A stretch of 35,459 bases of DNA, taken from positions 1 to 35,459 of the forward strand of contig CANGJE010000021.1 of NCBI GenBank assembly GCA_947454305.1, given 5' to 3'. Source of the stretch: Oxalobacteraceae bacterium. Lineage in GTDB: Bacteria; Pseudomonadota; Gammaproteobacteria; Burkholderiales; Burkholderiaceae_D. Position numbers and translations under genes: made by a program. Under the pieces are notes generated by a model, which was given only the letters and a program-made list of their open reading frames with translations, was not told where the DNA came from and searched no databases. Positions 9,490 to 17,942 of the stretch are shown here, piece after piece; the stretch's first letter is position 1; every line of letters begins with the position of its first letter.

Positions 9490-10275
9490 TTAACTAAGTT
9501 CATTGTGATAGTGGTGACTTTCGGTTGCATATAATGCGCGTCGTAATTCGACCGGCCGGTCACCGTAGGTGTAAGCCACGCGATCAACGTTTAACAGCGG
9601 GCTACCGAGCGGTACTTTGAGTAATTCTGCTGCCGTGGCATCCGCGGGCACAGCCTTGAGCTTTTCAGATGCTCGTATCATCTGGGTGCCGAATTCAGTT
9701 TCGAACAAACCATACATCGGCCCTTTGTATTCCGCCAATCGCTCTGACGTTAAACCTTTGAATATAGCTCCAGGCAGCCAGATCTCTTCAAGAATGATTG
9801 GCGCCGCATCAAAATACTGAACACGCCGTATAAAAATAACGGAATCGCCGGCCTTAATATCAAGCACGCGGGCCACTTCGGCGGGGCCACGCATACGCTT
9901 GACTTCAATGATGTGATTTTCAGGTTGATGTGCCTCGCCACCATCAGGTGACAAACGCAAAAAACGAAATTGAACACGCGCTTCATGATGAGTGGCGACA
10001 AAGGTGCCTTTGCCTTGGCGACGAACCACTAGGTTTTCGGCAGAAAGCTCGTCGATAGCTTTTCTAACCGTACCTTGGCTAACCTTATATCGAAATGCTA
10101 ACTCGACTTCGCTGGGGATTAACTCACCCGGTTTCCACTCACCCGACTGCAAACTTTGTACGATCAGCGATTTAATTTGCTGATACAAAGGGCTGAAGGT
10201 GGGCGACGCTGCCCCAGGACCGCTTGCACTGGCGGCCGAACCTGAAGTGGCTGGCGTGGTGACTGATTGGCTCAT
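9490..10275 (-). CDS. GntR-family (HutC/FadR-UTRA type) transcriptional regulator
   Basis: 261-residue regulator. A low-complexity Ser/Ala/Pro N-terminus (1-25) precedes a winged helix at about 29-95 (PLYQQIKSLIVQSL, then PSEVELAFRYKVSQGTVRKAI, then RRQGKGTFV). A UTRA ligand-binding domain (about 110-255) places it in the HutC subfamily. A GTG at 10293 would add six residues; neither start has a good ribosome site. It lies just before sdhCDAB on the same strand and divergent from mdh, so it probably controls TCA genes. The palindrome at 10334-10345 is its likely operator and would also allow autoregulation. The effector is unknown. Confidence 0.9.
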   Translation of the reverse strand: MSQSVTTPATSGSAASASGPGAASPTFSPLYQQIKSLIVQSLQSGEWKPGELIPSEVELAFRYKVSQGTVRKAIDELSAENLVVRRQGKGTFVATHHEARVQFRFLRLSPDGGEAHQPENHIIEVKRMRGPAEVARVLDIKAGDSVIFIRRVQYFDAAPIILEEIWLPGAIFKGLTSERLAEYKGPMYGLFETEFGTQMIRASEKLKAVPADATAAELLKVPLGSPLLNVDRVAYTYGDRPVELRRALYATESHHYHNELS

Positions 10276-10333
10276 AGCTGCAGATTTCACCACAGATACC
10301 CGTTCAACGTCCAGAAAATTGTGCAGTAATATG

Positions 10334-10354
10334 TCTTATATAAGATATAAGATA
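10334..10354. promoter_or_regulatory. Palindrome in gntR/mdh divergent region, likely GntR operator
   Basis: TCTTATATAAGA (10334-10345) is a perfect 12-bp palindrome. The right half-site continues as ATAAGAT repeated in direct orientation to 10354. It sits 14 bp before the mdh -35 box and about 60 bp from the gntR start. By eye I found no second copy upstream of gltA, odhA or acnA. Its role as the GntR operator is inference. Confidence 0.5.
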
Positions 10355-10358
10355 CGCA

Positions 10359-10388
10359 TTGACAGAGGTGCCGGCCTACCCCTAAACT
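10359..10388 (+). promoter_or_regulatory. Candidate mdh promoter
   Basis: A perfect TTGACA (10359-10364) lies 18 bases before TAAACT (10383-10388, 4 of 6). It is about 75 bp before mdh and immediately downstream of the palindrome. Confidence 0.5.
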
Positions 10389-10403
10389 CGCGAGCAACGC
10401 TGG

Positions 10404-10422
10404 GACCCTCCCAAAGAGGGTC
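10404..10422 (+). promoter_or_regulatory. Hairpin in mdh 5' leader
   Basis: GACCCTC/GAGGGTC, a perfect 7-bp stem with loop CCAAA, near the expected mdh transcript start. No T-run follows, so it is not a terminator; it may stabilise the 5' end of the message. Confidence 0.4.
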
Positions 10423-10463
10423 TTACCTAATTTGCACACTATTCGACTGATTGGAGACTCACT

Positions 10464-11453
10464 ATGGCTAAAGCCCCTATGCGCGTCGCTGTGACCGGCG
10501 CCGCTGGCCAGATCGGCTACTCATTACTGTTTCGCATCGCTAATGGCGATATGCTGGGTAAAGACCAGCCTGTGATACTTCAGTTACTCGAAATTCCTGA
10601 CGAAAAAGCGCAAAAAGCCCTCAAGGGCGTGATGATGGAAGTGGACGATTGCGCGTTTCCTCTGTTGGCCGGCATGACAGCGCACTCTGATCCAATGACC
10701 GCATTTAAAGATGCTGACGTGGCTCTGCTGGTTGGCGCCCGTCCACGCGGGCCTGGCATGGAGCGTAAAGATTTGCTCGAGGCGAATGCCCAGATCTTTA
10801 CTGTTCAAGGTAAAGCGTTGGATGCTGTGGCTTCACGTAATGTCAAAGTACTGGTGGTAGGTAATCCAGCCAATACCAACGCTTACATCGCAATGAAATC
10901 TGCGCCTAGCCTGCCTGCTAAAAATTTCACCGCCATGCTGCGATTGGATCACAACCGTGCACTGTCACAAGTAGCGGCAAAAACGGGCAAACCTGTAGCG
11001 GCTATCGAAAAGCTCTGCGTCTGGGGCAATCACTCGCCCACCATGTACGCCGACTATCGATTTGCCACTATTGAGGGCAACTCAGTCAAAACCATGATCA
11101 ACGATGAAGCATGGAATAAAGATGTCTTTTTGCCGACTGTCGGCAAACGCGGTGGCGCCATTATTGAAGCACGCGGACTCTCCTCTGCTGCTTCAGCGGC
11201 CAATGCTGCGATTGATCACGTTCGTGATTGGGTACTCGGCACTAACGGTAAATGGACCACGATGGGAATTCCATCTGATGGTTCTTACGGCATTCCTAAA
11301 GATGTGATGTTTGGTTTTCCAGTCACCACACAAAATGGCGAATACACGATTGTGCAAGGACTCGAGATTGACGCATTCTCACAAGAGCGTATCAACATCA
11401 CGCTGAAAGAACTGACTGAAGAAAAAGACGGCATTAAGCACCTGCTGCCTTAA
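10464..11453 (+). CDS. mdh: NAD-dependent malate dehydrogenase
   Basis: 329-residue malate dehydrogenase of the cytosolic-type (MDH1-like) clade common in betaproteobacteria; it interconverts malate and oxaloacetate. The NAD-binding loop is GAAGQIG (12-18). Arginines in ARPRGPG (about 93-101) belong to the mobile substrate loop. LDHNRA supplies D162 and R165, and [10 protein letters not shown] supplies the proton-acceptor H190. The ATG follows TTGGAGACTCACT. It is the first gene of a plus-strand series with the CitE-like gene, divergent from gntR. Normal in length and residues. Confidence 0.97.
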   Translation: MAKAPMRVAVTGAAGQIGYSLLFRIANGDMLGKDQPVILQLLEIPDEKAQKALKGVMMEVDDCAFPLLAGMTAHSDPMTAFKDADVALLVGARPRGPGMERKDLLEANAQIFTVQGKALDAVASRNVKVLVVGNPANTNAYIAMKSAPSLPAKNFTAMLRLDHNRALSQVAAKTGKPVAAIEKLCVWGNHSPTMYADYRFATIEGNSVKTMINDEAWNKDVFLPTVGKRGGAIIEARGLSSAASAANAAIDHVRDWVLGTNGKWTTMGIPSDGSYGIPKDVMFGFPVTTQNGEYTIVQGLEIDAFSQERINITLKELTEEKDGIKHLLP

Positions 11454-11462
11454 CTCTACTGC

Positions 11463-11492
11463 GCGCAGGTAGGCCACACGGTCTCCCTGCGC
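11463..11492 (+). other. Inverted repeat after mdh
   Basis: GCGCAGG/CCTGCGC arms separated by 16 bases, between mdh and the CitE-like gene. No T-run follows, so at most a weak or Rho-assisted stop, or an mRNA-stabilising hairpin. Confidence 0.35.
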
Positions 11493-11528
11493 CTTCAATA
11501 ACCCGCACTACTGTCCTACTCTTTCCTC

Positions 11529-12500
11529 ATGCACGCATCCGAGGTTTTGTTTCAGGGTACACACCAGCCGGTTGCCATACCGGTCTGCGATCATTACGCA
11601 GGCTCAGAAAAATTGATGCGCAAATCACTCGCGCTTCAGCAAGAGCTTGGCCCCGTATTCGATATTACGTTTGATTGTGAAGATGGCGCGGCTGCAGGCA
11701 ATGAAGCGGCACACGCTAAACTCGTCGGCGAACTTCTTTCTAGCTCAGACAATCGTTTCAATCGCATAGGCGCACGCGTGCATGATGCGGACAGCCCTTT
11801 CTTCGAACAAGATGTAGCGACTATCTGCAAACTAGCCGCCGACAAACTAGCCTACCTTGTCATCCCCAAGGTAGAAAGCCTCACTCAGCTCAAATCAGCG
11901 GTCAAAACCATAGTGCATCATGCATCAGCTGCAGGACGCCCTGCACTGCCGATTCATGTTCTGATTGAAACCCATCAGGCTCTGCACCAGGTGTGGGATA
12001 TTGCGGGGTTGGCGGGTATTGAGTGCCTATCCTTTGGCGTGATGGATTTTGTGTCAGCACACTTCGGTGCTGTGCCTGGTGATGCGATGCGTAGCCCCGG
12101 CCAATTTAGTCATCCGCTGGTGACGCGTGCCAAAGTAGAAATATCGGCAGCTTGTCACGCGCATGGCAAAGTCGCCTCGCATAATGTGTGCACTGAAATT
12201 AGAGATCTGTCGGTGGTTGCCAGCGATGCTACTCTGGCGTGCCGACAGTTTGGTTACCAACGCATGTGGAGTATTCACCCTGACCAGATCAAACCGATAC
12301 TGGCAGCCTTTGCTCCGACAGTGCATGAAACAGAAGACGCCGCCGCAATTTTGCTTGCTGCACGTGCAAATAATTGGGGGCCGATCCAACACCAAGGTAA
12401 GCTGCACGATCGGGCAAGTTATCGCTATTACTGGACTGTATTAAAGCGGGCCAAACAAACCGGGCAGGCGTTGCCAGAAAAGGCGGACGAACTGCTTTAA
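11529..12500 (+). CDS. CitE-like HpcH/HpaI aldolase-family CoA-ester lyase
   Basis: 323-residue protein of the HpcH/HpaI aldolase / citrate lyase beta-subunit superfamily. Family marks are FDCEDGAA (acidic Mg-binding residues, about 50), IPKVES (about 115) and a TIM-barrel pattern, ending in a C-terminal helical region. Citrate lyase alpha and gamma subunits are not nearby, so a true citrate lyase is unlikely. More likely activities are a malyl-CoA, citramalyl-CoA or beta-methylmalyl-CoA lyase or thioesterase. The gene follows mdh by 75 bp; no good ribosome site precedes the chosen ATG, which is the only sensible start. Function is inferred from family only. Confidence 0.8.
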   Translation: MHASEVLFQGTHQPVAIPVCDHYAGSEKLMRKSLALQQELGPVFDITFDCEDGAAAGNEAAHAKLVGELLSSSDNRFNRIGARVHDADSPFFEQDVATICKLAADKLAYLVIPKVESLTQLKSAVKTIVHHASAAGRPALPIHVLIETHQALHQVWDIAGLAGIECLSFGVMDFVSAHFGAVPGDAMRSPGQFSHPLVTRAKVEISAACHAHGKVASHNVCTEIRDLSVVASDATLACRQFGYQRMWSIHPDQIKPILAAFAPTVHETEDAAAILLAARANNWGPIQHQGKLHDRASYRYYWTVLKRAKQTGQALPEKADELL

Positions 12501-12525
12501 CTAAACGTAATGCACAGGAGGCAGT

Positions 12526-12849
12526 ATGCGATATGTGATTTTAATTTTTGTCGTCACTGCCTCATTGCTGAGCGGATTAGCCAATGCTGCTCAAACCGAG
12601 CTGATGTGTGAATACGGGCTACGGATGTCGATAGCGGGTGATCACCGCAGAGACAATGTGATCGAAATGATTTGGCAAGGTTACGTGTACCGGATGAAGC
12701 GAGTAGTAACCACAACAGGAGTCAATCGCTTCGAGCATCCTCAAAGCGGTCTGATTTGGATCAGCATACCGACGAAGGCCATGCTGTTGGATGGTCAAGA
12801 AGGAACGCCCGTCGTGAGTGAATGCACAACGGTAGCGAGAGCAAAATAA
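12526..12849 (+). CDS. Small secreted conserved hypothetical protein
   Basis: 107 residues. A clear signal peptide (MRYVILIFVVTASLLSGLANA, with probable cleavage after ANA) leaves a mature protein of about 86 residues with two cysteines (in LMCEYG and SECTT) that could form a disulfide. An AGGAGG ribosome site lies close to the ATG. It is 25 bp after the CitE-like gene and before acnA. I do not recognise a domain; proteins of this type sit beside acnA in some Burkholderiales as far as I recall. Periplasmic location is likely; function unknown. Confidence 0.75.
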   Translation: MRYVILIFVVTASLLSGLANAAQTELMCEYGLRMSIAGDHRRDNVIEMIWQGYVYRMKRVVTTTGVNRFEHPQSGLIWISIPTKAMLLDGQEGTPVVSECTTVARAK

Positions 12850-12943
12850 TAATTTACGTGAGCAGCGCGCTCACCATAGGAAGTTAAGCACTAAATAATT
12901 ACCAAAGTTAATTCAAGATTACGATTAAAAACAAGGAGTGCAC

Positions 12944-15655
12944 ATGTCGCATAACACGCTTAAAACGCTCAAGGAATTCAAGATTTCTGGAACTAAAAAG
13001 GGTAAATTTTATTCATTGCCTGCACTGAAAAAATCAACTGGCATCGATATTGATCGGCTGCCGGTTTCTATCCGCATCGTCCTTGAGTCGGTACTGCGTA
13101 ACTGCGATGGTAAAAAAGTTACCGAAGCCCATGTGCGTCAACTCGCCAGCTGGAAGCCGAATGCGGCACGAACCGATGAAATTCCTTTTGTCGTAGCACG
13201 TGTTGTTCTGCAAGATTTTACTGGTGTACCTCTTTTGGCTGACCTTGCTGCTATGCGCGGCGTCGCCTCCAAAATGGGCAAAAACCCTAAAAACATCGAA
13301 CCATTGGTACCTGTCGATTTGGTTGTTGACCACTCTGTGCAGATTGATCACTTCCGCGATAAAAATGCACTCGATCTCAACATGAAACTGGAGTTCAAGC
13401 GTAATAACGAGCGCTATCAGTTTATGAAATGGGGCATGCAAGCGTTTGATACGTTTGGCGTTGTTCCACCGGGCTTTGGGATTGTTCATCAAGTCAATCT
13501 CGAATACTTAGCGCGCGGCGTACACCATCGTGAAGGCGTTTATTACCCTGATACCTTGGTCGGTACTGACTCGCACACCACTATGATTAACGGCATAGGT
13601 GTAGTTGGCTGGGGTGTGGGTGGTATTGAAGCGGAAGCAGGCATGCTGGGTCAGCCAGTGTATTTCCTGACTCCTGATGTCGTCGGTGTAAACCTCACTG
13701 GCGTATTACGCGAAGGCGTGACAGCCACCGATCTGGTGCTGACTATCACTGAGATGCTGCGCAAAGAAAAAGTCGTTGGTAAGTTTGTCGAATTTTTCGG
13801 CGAAGGTACGCAGTCATTGTCACTCACTGATCGCGCTACCATCGCTAACATGGCACCAGAATACGGCGCCACCATGGGCTTCTTCCCAGTCGACGAAGCA
13901 ACCATAGATTATTTCCACGGCACTGGCCGCACCAAGGCAGAAATAGATGCCTTCGAATCCTATTTCAAAGCACAAGGCCTGTTTGGTATTCCTAAGTTGG
14001 GCGAGATTGATTACAGCAAAACAGTAGCGCTTGATCTAACAAAAGTTGCGCCTTCATTAGCGGGTCCAAAGCGTCCTCAAGATCGTATCGAAATTGGTCA
14101 TGTGAAAGATACGTTTAAAGATTTGTTCGCCAAACCGATCGCTGACAATGGCTTTAATAAAAAGGCCGATGACCTCGATGCTGAGTACACTAACTCCGAT
14201 GGTGTCAAGCTTCACAACGGTGATGTGCTGATTGCCGCAATTACTTCGTGCACCAACACCTCTAATCCTAGCGTTCTGCTGGCTGCTGGTTTATTGGCAA
14301 AGAAAGCGGTTGCTCTTGGTTTAAAAGTATCACCACACATCAAGACATCACTCGCCCCCGGATCGCGCGTAGTGACTAAATATCTCGAAGCAGCGGGCTT
14401 GATGCCTTACCTCGAAGAGCTGGGTTTTGGTGTAACAGCGTATGGTTGCACCACCTGTATCGGTAACGCCGGTGATCTCACACCAGCGATGAATGAAGCC
14501 ATCGTCAAAAACGATGTAGTAGCTACTGCCGTGTTATCGGGTAACCGCAACTTCGAAGCACGTATTCACCCTAATATTCGTGCAAACTTTTTAGCGTCAC
14601 CACCGCTGGTCGTTGCTTATGCTATCGCGGGTAACGTAACCACTGACCTCATGACTCAACCTTTGGGTAAAGGTAAGAATGGTCAAGACGTTTATATCGG
14701 TGATGTGTGGCCAACCAGTGCAGAAATTCAGAAGCTGATGAAATTCGCTATGAATGCGAAAACATTCAAAGCCAATTACGCGGATGTGAAAGGTGCGCCG
14801 GGTAAGTTATGGGAAGACATCACCGGTGTCGCCGAAGGTCAAATCTACAACTGGCCTAAATCAACCTATATCGCTGAGCCGCCCTTCTTTGAAAATTTCA
14901 CTATGCAACCAAAAGCGGCTGCAACGGGTATTCAATCAGCCAGAGCGCTTGGTGTATTTGGTGATTCGATTACTACCGATCACATTTCTCCTGCAGGCTC
15001 GATCAAAGAATCGAGTCCCGCCGGTAAATGGCTGCAAGAAAATGGCGTGTTGAAAGCTGATTTCAATTCGTATGGCTCACGTCGTGGCAATCACGAAATC
15101 ATGATGCGCGGCACATTCGCCAATGTCCGTATCAAGAATTTGATGATCCCTGCACAACCTGATGGTGCGCGCGTTGAAGGTGGTATCACTCTTCATCAAC
15201 CTAGCGGTCAGGAGATGTCTATTTATGACGCCGCAATGAAATACATTGCTGATGATGTACCTACTATGATTTTCGCCGGCGAAGAATATGGTACAGGTTC
15301 ATCACGTGATTGGGCTGCTAAAGGCACACAACTGCTCGGCGTTAAAGCCGTGGTTGCACGTTCGTTCGAGCGAATTCATCGTTCTAACTTAGTCGGCATG
15401 GGTGTACTACCATTGCAATTTATCGGTAGTGATAGCGTCGATTCACTCAAGATCACCGGTGCAGAAAGCTTCGATCTGATCGGTCTTGAGCACGACATCA
15501 AGCCGCAACAAGAGGTGACCTTGGTTATTAAGCGTGCTAACGGCCAAAGCCAACAAGTAAAGGTGCTGTTGCGTATCGATACACCGATTGAGGTGGACTA
15601 CTATCGTCACGGCGGTATTTTGCCTTTCGTGCTGCGCCAACTTCTTGCAGCCTAA
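12944..15655 (+). CDS. acnA: Aconitate hydratase A
   Basis: 903-residue monomeric aconitase of the AcnA/IRP type, converting citrate to isocitrate through aconitate. The [4Fe-4S] ligands are C436 (SCTNTSNPS), C502 and C505 (GCTTCIGN), the same spacing as E. coli AcnA. The C-terminal swivel domain with the [13 protein letters not shown] motif and [20 protein letters not shown] is complete. A GTG two codons upstream is in frame, but ATG 12944 has AAGGAG six bases away. It is preceded by about 90 bp of AT-rich DNA that may hold its own promoter and followed by a terminator-like hairpin. AcnA enzymes often act as stress or stationary-phase aconitases; which role applies here is not shown. Confidence 0.97.
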   Translation: MSHNTLKTLKEFKISGTKKGKFYSLPALKKSTGIDIDRLPVSIRIVLESVLRNCDGKKVTEAHVRQLASWKPNAARTDEIPFVVARVVLQDFTGVPLLADLAAMRGVASKMGKNPKNIEPLVPVDLVVDHSVQIDHFRDKNALDLNMKLEFKRNNERYQFMKWGMQAFDTFGVVPPGFGIVHQVNLEYLARGVHHREGVYYPDTLVGTDSHTTMINGIGVVGWGVGGIEAEAGMLGQPVYFLTPDVVGVNLTGVLREGVTATDLVLTITEMLRKEKVVGKFVEFFGEGTQSLSLTDRATIANMAPEYGATMGFFPVDEATIDYFHGTGRTKAEIDAFESYFKAQGLFGIPKLGEIDYSKTVALDLTKVAPSLAGPKRPQDRIEIGHVKDTFKDLFAKPIADNGFNKKADDLDAEYTNSDGVKLHNGDVLIAAITSCTNTSNPSVLLAAGLLAKKAVALGLKVSPHIKTSLAPGSRVVTKYLEAAGLMPYLEELGFGVTAYGCTTCIGNAGDLTPAMNEAIVKNDVVATAVLSGNRNFEARIHPNIRANFLASPPLVVAYAIAGNVTTDLMTQPLGKGKNGQDVYIGDVWPTSAEIQKLMKFAMNAKTFKANYADVKGAPGKLWEDITGVAEGQIYNWPKSTYIAEPPFFENFTMQPKAAATGIQSARALGVFGDSITTDHISPAGSIKESSPAGKWLQENGVLKADFNSYGSRRGNHEIMMRGTFANVRIKNLMIPAQPDGARVEGGITLHQPSGQEMSIYDAAMKYIADDVPTMIFAGEEYGTGSSRDWAAKGTQLLGVKAVVARSFERIHRSNLVGMGVLPLQFIGSDSVDSLKITGAESFDLIGLEHDIKPQQEVTLVIKRANGQSQQVKVLLRIDTPIEVDYYRHGGILPFVLRQLLAA

Positions 15656-15670
15656 GTGTATAAAGCTACT

Positions 15671-15704
15671 CGGATAGAGATCGTCTCTATCCGGGTAAAT
15701 TTTT
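15671..15704 (+). terminator. Intrinsic terminator after acnA
   Basis: Perfect 10-bp stem CGGATAGAGA/TCTCTATCCG with loop TCG, followed within 6 bases by a short T-rich stretch. It starts about 16 bp after the acnA stop. The T-run is modest. Confidence 0.65.
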
Positions 15705-15739
15705 AATACGAATTATTCTTCCTAGGTACGGACACCATC

Positions 15740-15955
15740 ATGTGGAAAATCCTTGTTGCTTTCATCGTTTTTGCAGCGATCGCTCTGACACTTGTCTTTA
15801 AAATGGGCGATAAAGTTGATATGCAAGGCGAAGCGGGAGGCCAAGCAGAGCACGCTGCTCCCGCCACTACTCCGGCAGCAGCCACTACACCTTCGGATAC
15901 ACCTGCAGCAGCTCCAGCCGCTCCAGCAGCGACGGCAACAGAAGAGAAAAAATAA
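15740..15955 (+). CDS. Small single-pass membrane protein with Ala/Pro-rich tail
   Basis: 71 residues: an N-terminal hydrophobic segment (about 3-21, WKILVAFIVFAAIALTLVF) and then a low-complexity tail of Ala, Pro and Thr ending in EEKK. The tail is likely disordered and outside or inside the inner membrane; orientation is uncertain. It stands alone between two hairpins, downstream of acnA. The start has a TAGGTACGG-like ribosome site. The frame holds a clean membrane segment, which supports a real gene. I do not recognise a function. Confidence 0.6.
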   Translation: MWKILVAFIVFAAIALTLVFKMGDKVDMQGEAGGQAEHAAPATTPAAATTPSDTPAAAPAAPAATATEEKK

Positions 15956-15966
15956 AGCGCGGGCGT

Positions 15967-15991
15967 TAATGGCGACCTAGGGTCGCCATTA
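15967..15991 (+). terminator. Hairpin after the small membrane protein
   Basis: An 11-bp perfect stem (TAATGGCGACC with its complement) and 3-base loop start 11 bp after the stop. The following bases are AT-rich but lack a clean T-run, so it is a weak intrinsic terminator. Confidence 0.5.
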
Positions 15992-16143
15992 TTAACAGGG
16001 CTTTAATTTCAAACGCCCTGCTTTACTTTACAATCCTGTTCCGATCAGGCACTGCATGTGCAAGTCATGGACGATTAGTTGTGACCTAGCCAATTTGCGG
16101 TGCAATCGACCTTCTGCACGTTGCTCATCAACCGGAACAGACC

Positions 16144-17391
16144 ATGCGTCGCTCGCTCAAAACTCCTACGCGAAAATTTTCAGCGGATAGCCAAAATCTG
16201 GCGACCTTAGCCCAATCGCTGGCCACATCTGGCAGTCGACTGGAACGTCGTCATTGGGAAAATCTTATCGATCAAAACCTGGAAAAACTCTTGGGTAATA
16301 ACCAACAGCAGGCGATTGATAGCGCACTTGATCATTTATTCCATACCGATCCCCTAGCGTATGAAGTGCTGCTCGATGGTGTTGAAACCAGTAGCTCGAG
16401 TTGCACCCAGATCCATGATGGAAAAGTCTACAAGGGATTGCTGCTAGCCGTTCCAATTATTGCTTGGACACGCTATGCGATTTCTTCCGGACAGATATCC
16501 ACCGCGCAGATACAAACCGTGTTGACTCATCTGCATGGCAATATCATTGCGCAAGGCACTCTTGCTGCACTGGCTCCCGCGCTATTCTCTATCGATCAAC
16601 TACCTCGAAGTTATTGCGACACTTTTTTGCTAACTCGTCGTATGGTTGATGCAGCGTTACATGGAAAAACTCTTCAACTTCCTGCCGAACTACCCGAAAC
16701 AGCGCCATTCTTGGCTGATACCCGCTATCTGCTGATCGCCGTTACCGCCGAAATAAAAAAACCATTGCTGCGCTGGGAAGAAGAGGAAGCCGGTATTAAT
16801 ACGCAACTCAGTCGACGTAGCGTTCTTGAGCAATGGCAAACGCAAGCTGGACCCAGCGTTCAAGTGCTGTTGCCTGGTTGTGGCATTGATTTGCTGCTAC
16901 CCGATTCTTATTACGTTGCCTGTCGCGAAGCCGACAAAGCGGTGCGGCCCATTTCACTCAAAGCTGCTGTGCATTACTTAACGCACTCACTCTCGATTGA
17001 AGCCAATCAGCTCTCAGCTATTGTTGCTGCAATTGGTGATCAAGCCAACGCTATGCGCGTCGATGAATACAGGATTAGTTTCAGTCTAAGTAGCGATTCA
17101 GATGTGTATTACGGCGTGGTCTGGCCTCTCTATGACGAAGAAAGTGCTGATGATGAAGCTCCAGTCGATGTAACACGTCGGCCTGGTCTACCACCACCAC
17201 TATCTCCACTGCAGCAAATCGTTGCTGCATTACGTGAAGCTGGCGTGACCAAAATACAAAATGCCGATACAGTTTTCTCTCCTGAATTTTGTGATGATTG
17301 TGGTGCGCCTTTGTTTTGTGATTCTGCAGAAGAAATGGTCCATGCAGAGATGCCTGAGGACGTAGGACAAAACAATGGGCATCTTCACTAG
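16144..17391 (+). CDS. DUF2863-like protein of unknown function
   Basis: 415-residue soluble protein with no signal peptide or membrane span. The N-terminus is basic (MRRSLKTPTRKF), followed by helical segments with SGSRLERRHWE, a pattern I associate with the betaproteobacterial DUF2863 family. The C-terminus has a CDDCGAPLF pair of cysteines, a further Cys, then HAEMPEDVGQ and a terminal HLH, which looks like a small metal site. It stands alone, just before tRNA-Pro. The family name is from memory of the sequence style and should be treated as probable. No activity is known. Confidence 0.7.
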   Translation: MRRSLKTPTRKFSADSQNLATLAQSLATSGSRLERRHWENLIDQNLEKLLGNNQQQAIDSALDHLFHTDPLAYEVLLDGVETSSSSCTQIHDGKVYKGLLLAVPIIAWTRYAISSGQISTAQIQTVLTHLHGNIIAQGTLAALAPALFSIDQLPRSYCDTFLLTRRMVDAALHGKTLQLPAELPETAPFLADTRYLLIAVTAEIKKPLLRWEEEEAGINTQLSRRSVLEQWQTQAGPSVQVLLPGCGIDLLLPDSYYVACREADKAVRPISLKAAVHYLTHSLSIEANQLSAIVAAIGDQANAMRVDEYRISFSLSSDSDVYYGVVWPLYDEESADDEAPVDVTRRPGLPPPLSPLQQIVAALREAGVTKIQNADTVFSPEFCDDCGAPLFCDSAEEMVHAEMPEDVGQNNGHLH

Positions 17392-17394
17392 AGC

Positions 17395-17422
17395 GTTCAA
17401 CGCGTCATACCTCTGATATAAT
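17395..17422 (+). promoter_or_regulatory. Probable tRNA-Pro promoter
   Basis: A perfect TATAAT (17417-17422) lies 12 bp before the tRNA, with GTTCAA (17395-17400) 16 bases upstream as a weak -35. The -35 overlaps the end of the DUF2863-like gene region. Confidence 0.55.
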
Positions 17423-17433
17423 CCGCGCTTCGT

Positions 17434-17510
17434 CGGGGCGTGGCGCAGCCTGGTAGCGCACTTGCATGGGGTGCAAGGGGTCGCGAGTTCGAATCCCGCC
17501 GCCCCGACCA
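17434..17510 (+). tRNA. tRNA-Pro (anticodon GGG)
   Basis: 77 nt with encoded CCA. The acceptor stem CGGGGCG/CGCCCCG is perfect and the D-arm is GCGC/GCGC. The anticodon stem is CTTGC/GCAAG with loop ATGGGGT, giving anticodon GGG, which reads CCC and CCU. The T-loop TTCGAAT is standard. The T-stem GCGAG/CCCGC has one A-C mismatch at positions 52-62, which is unusual but need not inactivate it. A terminator follows 41 bp later. Confidence 0.96.
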
Positions 17511-17551
17511 TCTCTCAGAAATTCTCTTTCAAATTCTGCTTATACAATTTC

Positions 17552-17573
17552 GGCGCTTGATTGCGCCTTTTTT
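17552..17573 (+). terminator. Intrinsic terminator after tRNA-Pro
   Basis: GGCGC/GCGCC stem with a 6-base loop followed by six T and further T-rich sequence. Ends the tRNA-Pro transcript. Confidence 0.8.
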
Positions 17574-17855
17574 GTTTTCTAGCAGCCATCGCGCAACTTC
17601 GCTTTAGCCAAACACTTTCAAGATCAAAAAATCGATTTGTCTAACTGACCGCAAACCTAAAGTTAATTCGTTCCTCCGCTCGAATGCACCATAGCCCAGT
17701 ACCGACAGCACTGCTTCAAGCCCAGCTAGGCCTATCCACCCCCCCATAAATTATCTATATGAAAACATTAAAGCTCTGTAATAATAAAATATATTTCATA
17801 TGCGAAATAATTAGCAAAAAAGCAGCCTCCAAAAGTGATATTTCCTGCATGTTTC
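17574..17855. other. AT-rich intergenic stretch, no gene seen
   Basis: Between the tRNA-Pro terminator and the M23 promoter. It becomes strongly AT-rich from about 17750 (runs such as AATAATAAAATATATTTCATATG). No open frame of useful size and no paired hairpin with a T-run is visible. It may serve as upstream promoter DNA or a nucleoid-protein target; that is inference. Confidence 0.4.
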
Positions 17856-17885
17856 TGGTGAATTTTTTCCGAAAGACCCTATAAT
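17856..17885 (+). promoter_or_regulatory. Candidate promoter of M23-bactofilin unit
   Basis: A perfect TATAAT (17880-17885) with a poor -35 (TGGTGA, 18-base spacing), 57 bp before the M23 start. The AT-rich DNA upstream could act as an UP element. Confidence 0.45.
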
Positions 17886-17942
17886 TAGCAGTTCCTAAAA
17901 AGGTTGCCTTAGCGTAACCAAATTACAAGACGGGGGAACAGC

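Noticed and set aside
11529..12500. CitE-like gene as the citrate lyase beta subunit
   Set aside because: No alpha, gamma or ligase genes are nearby and the neighbours are oxidative TCA genes.
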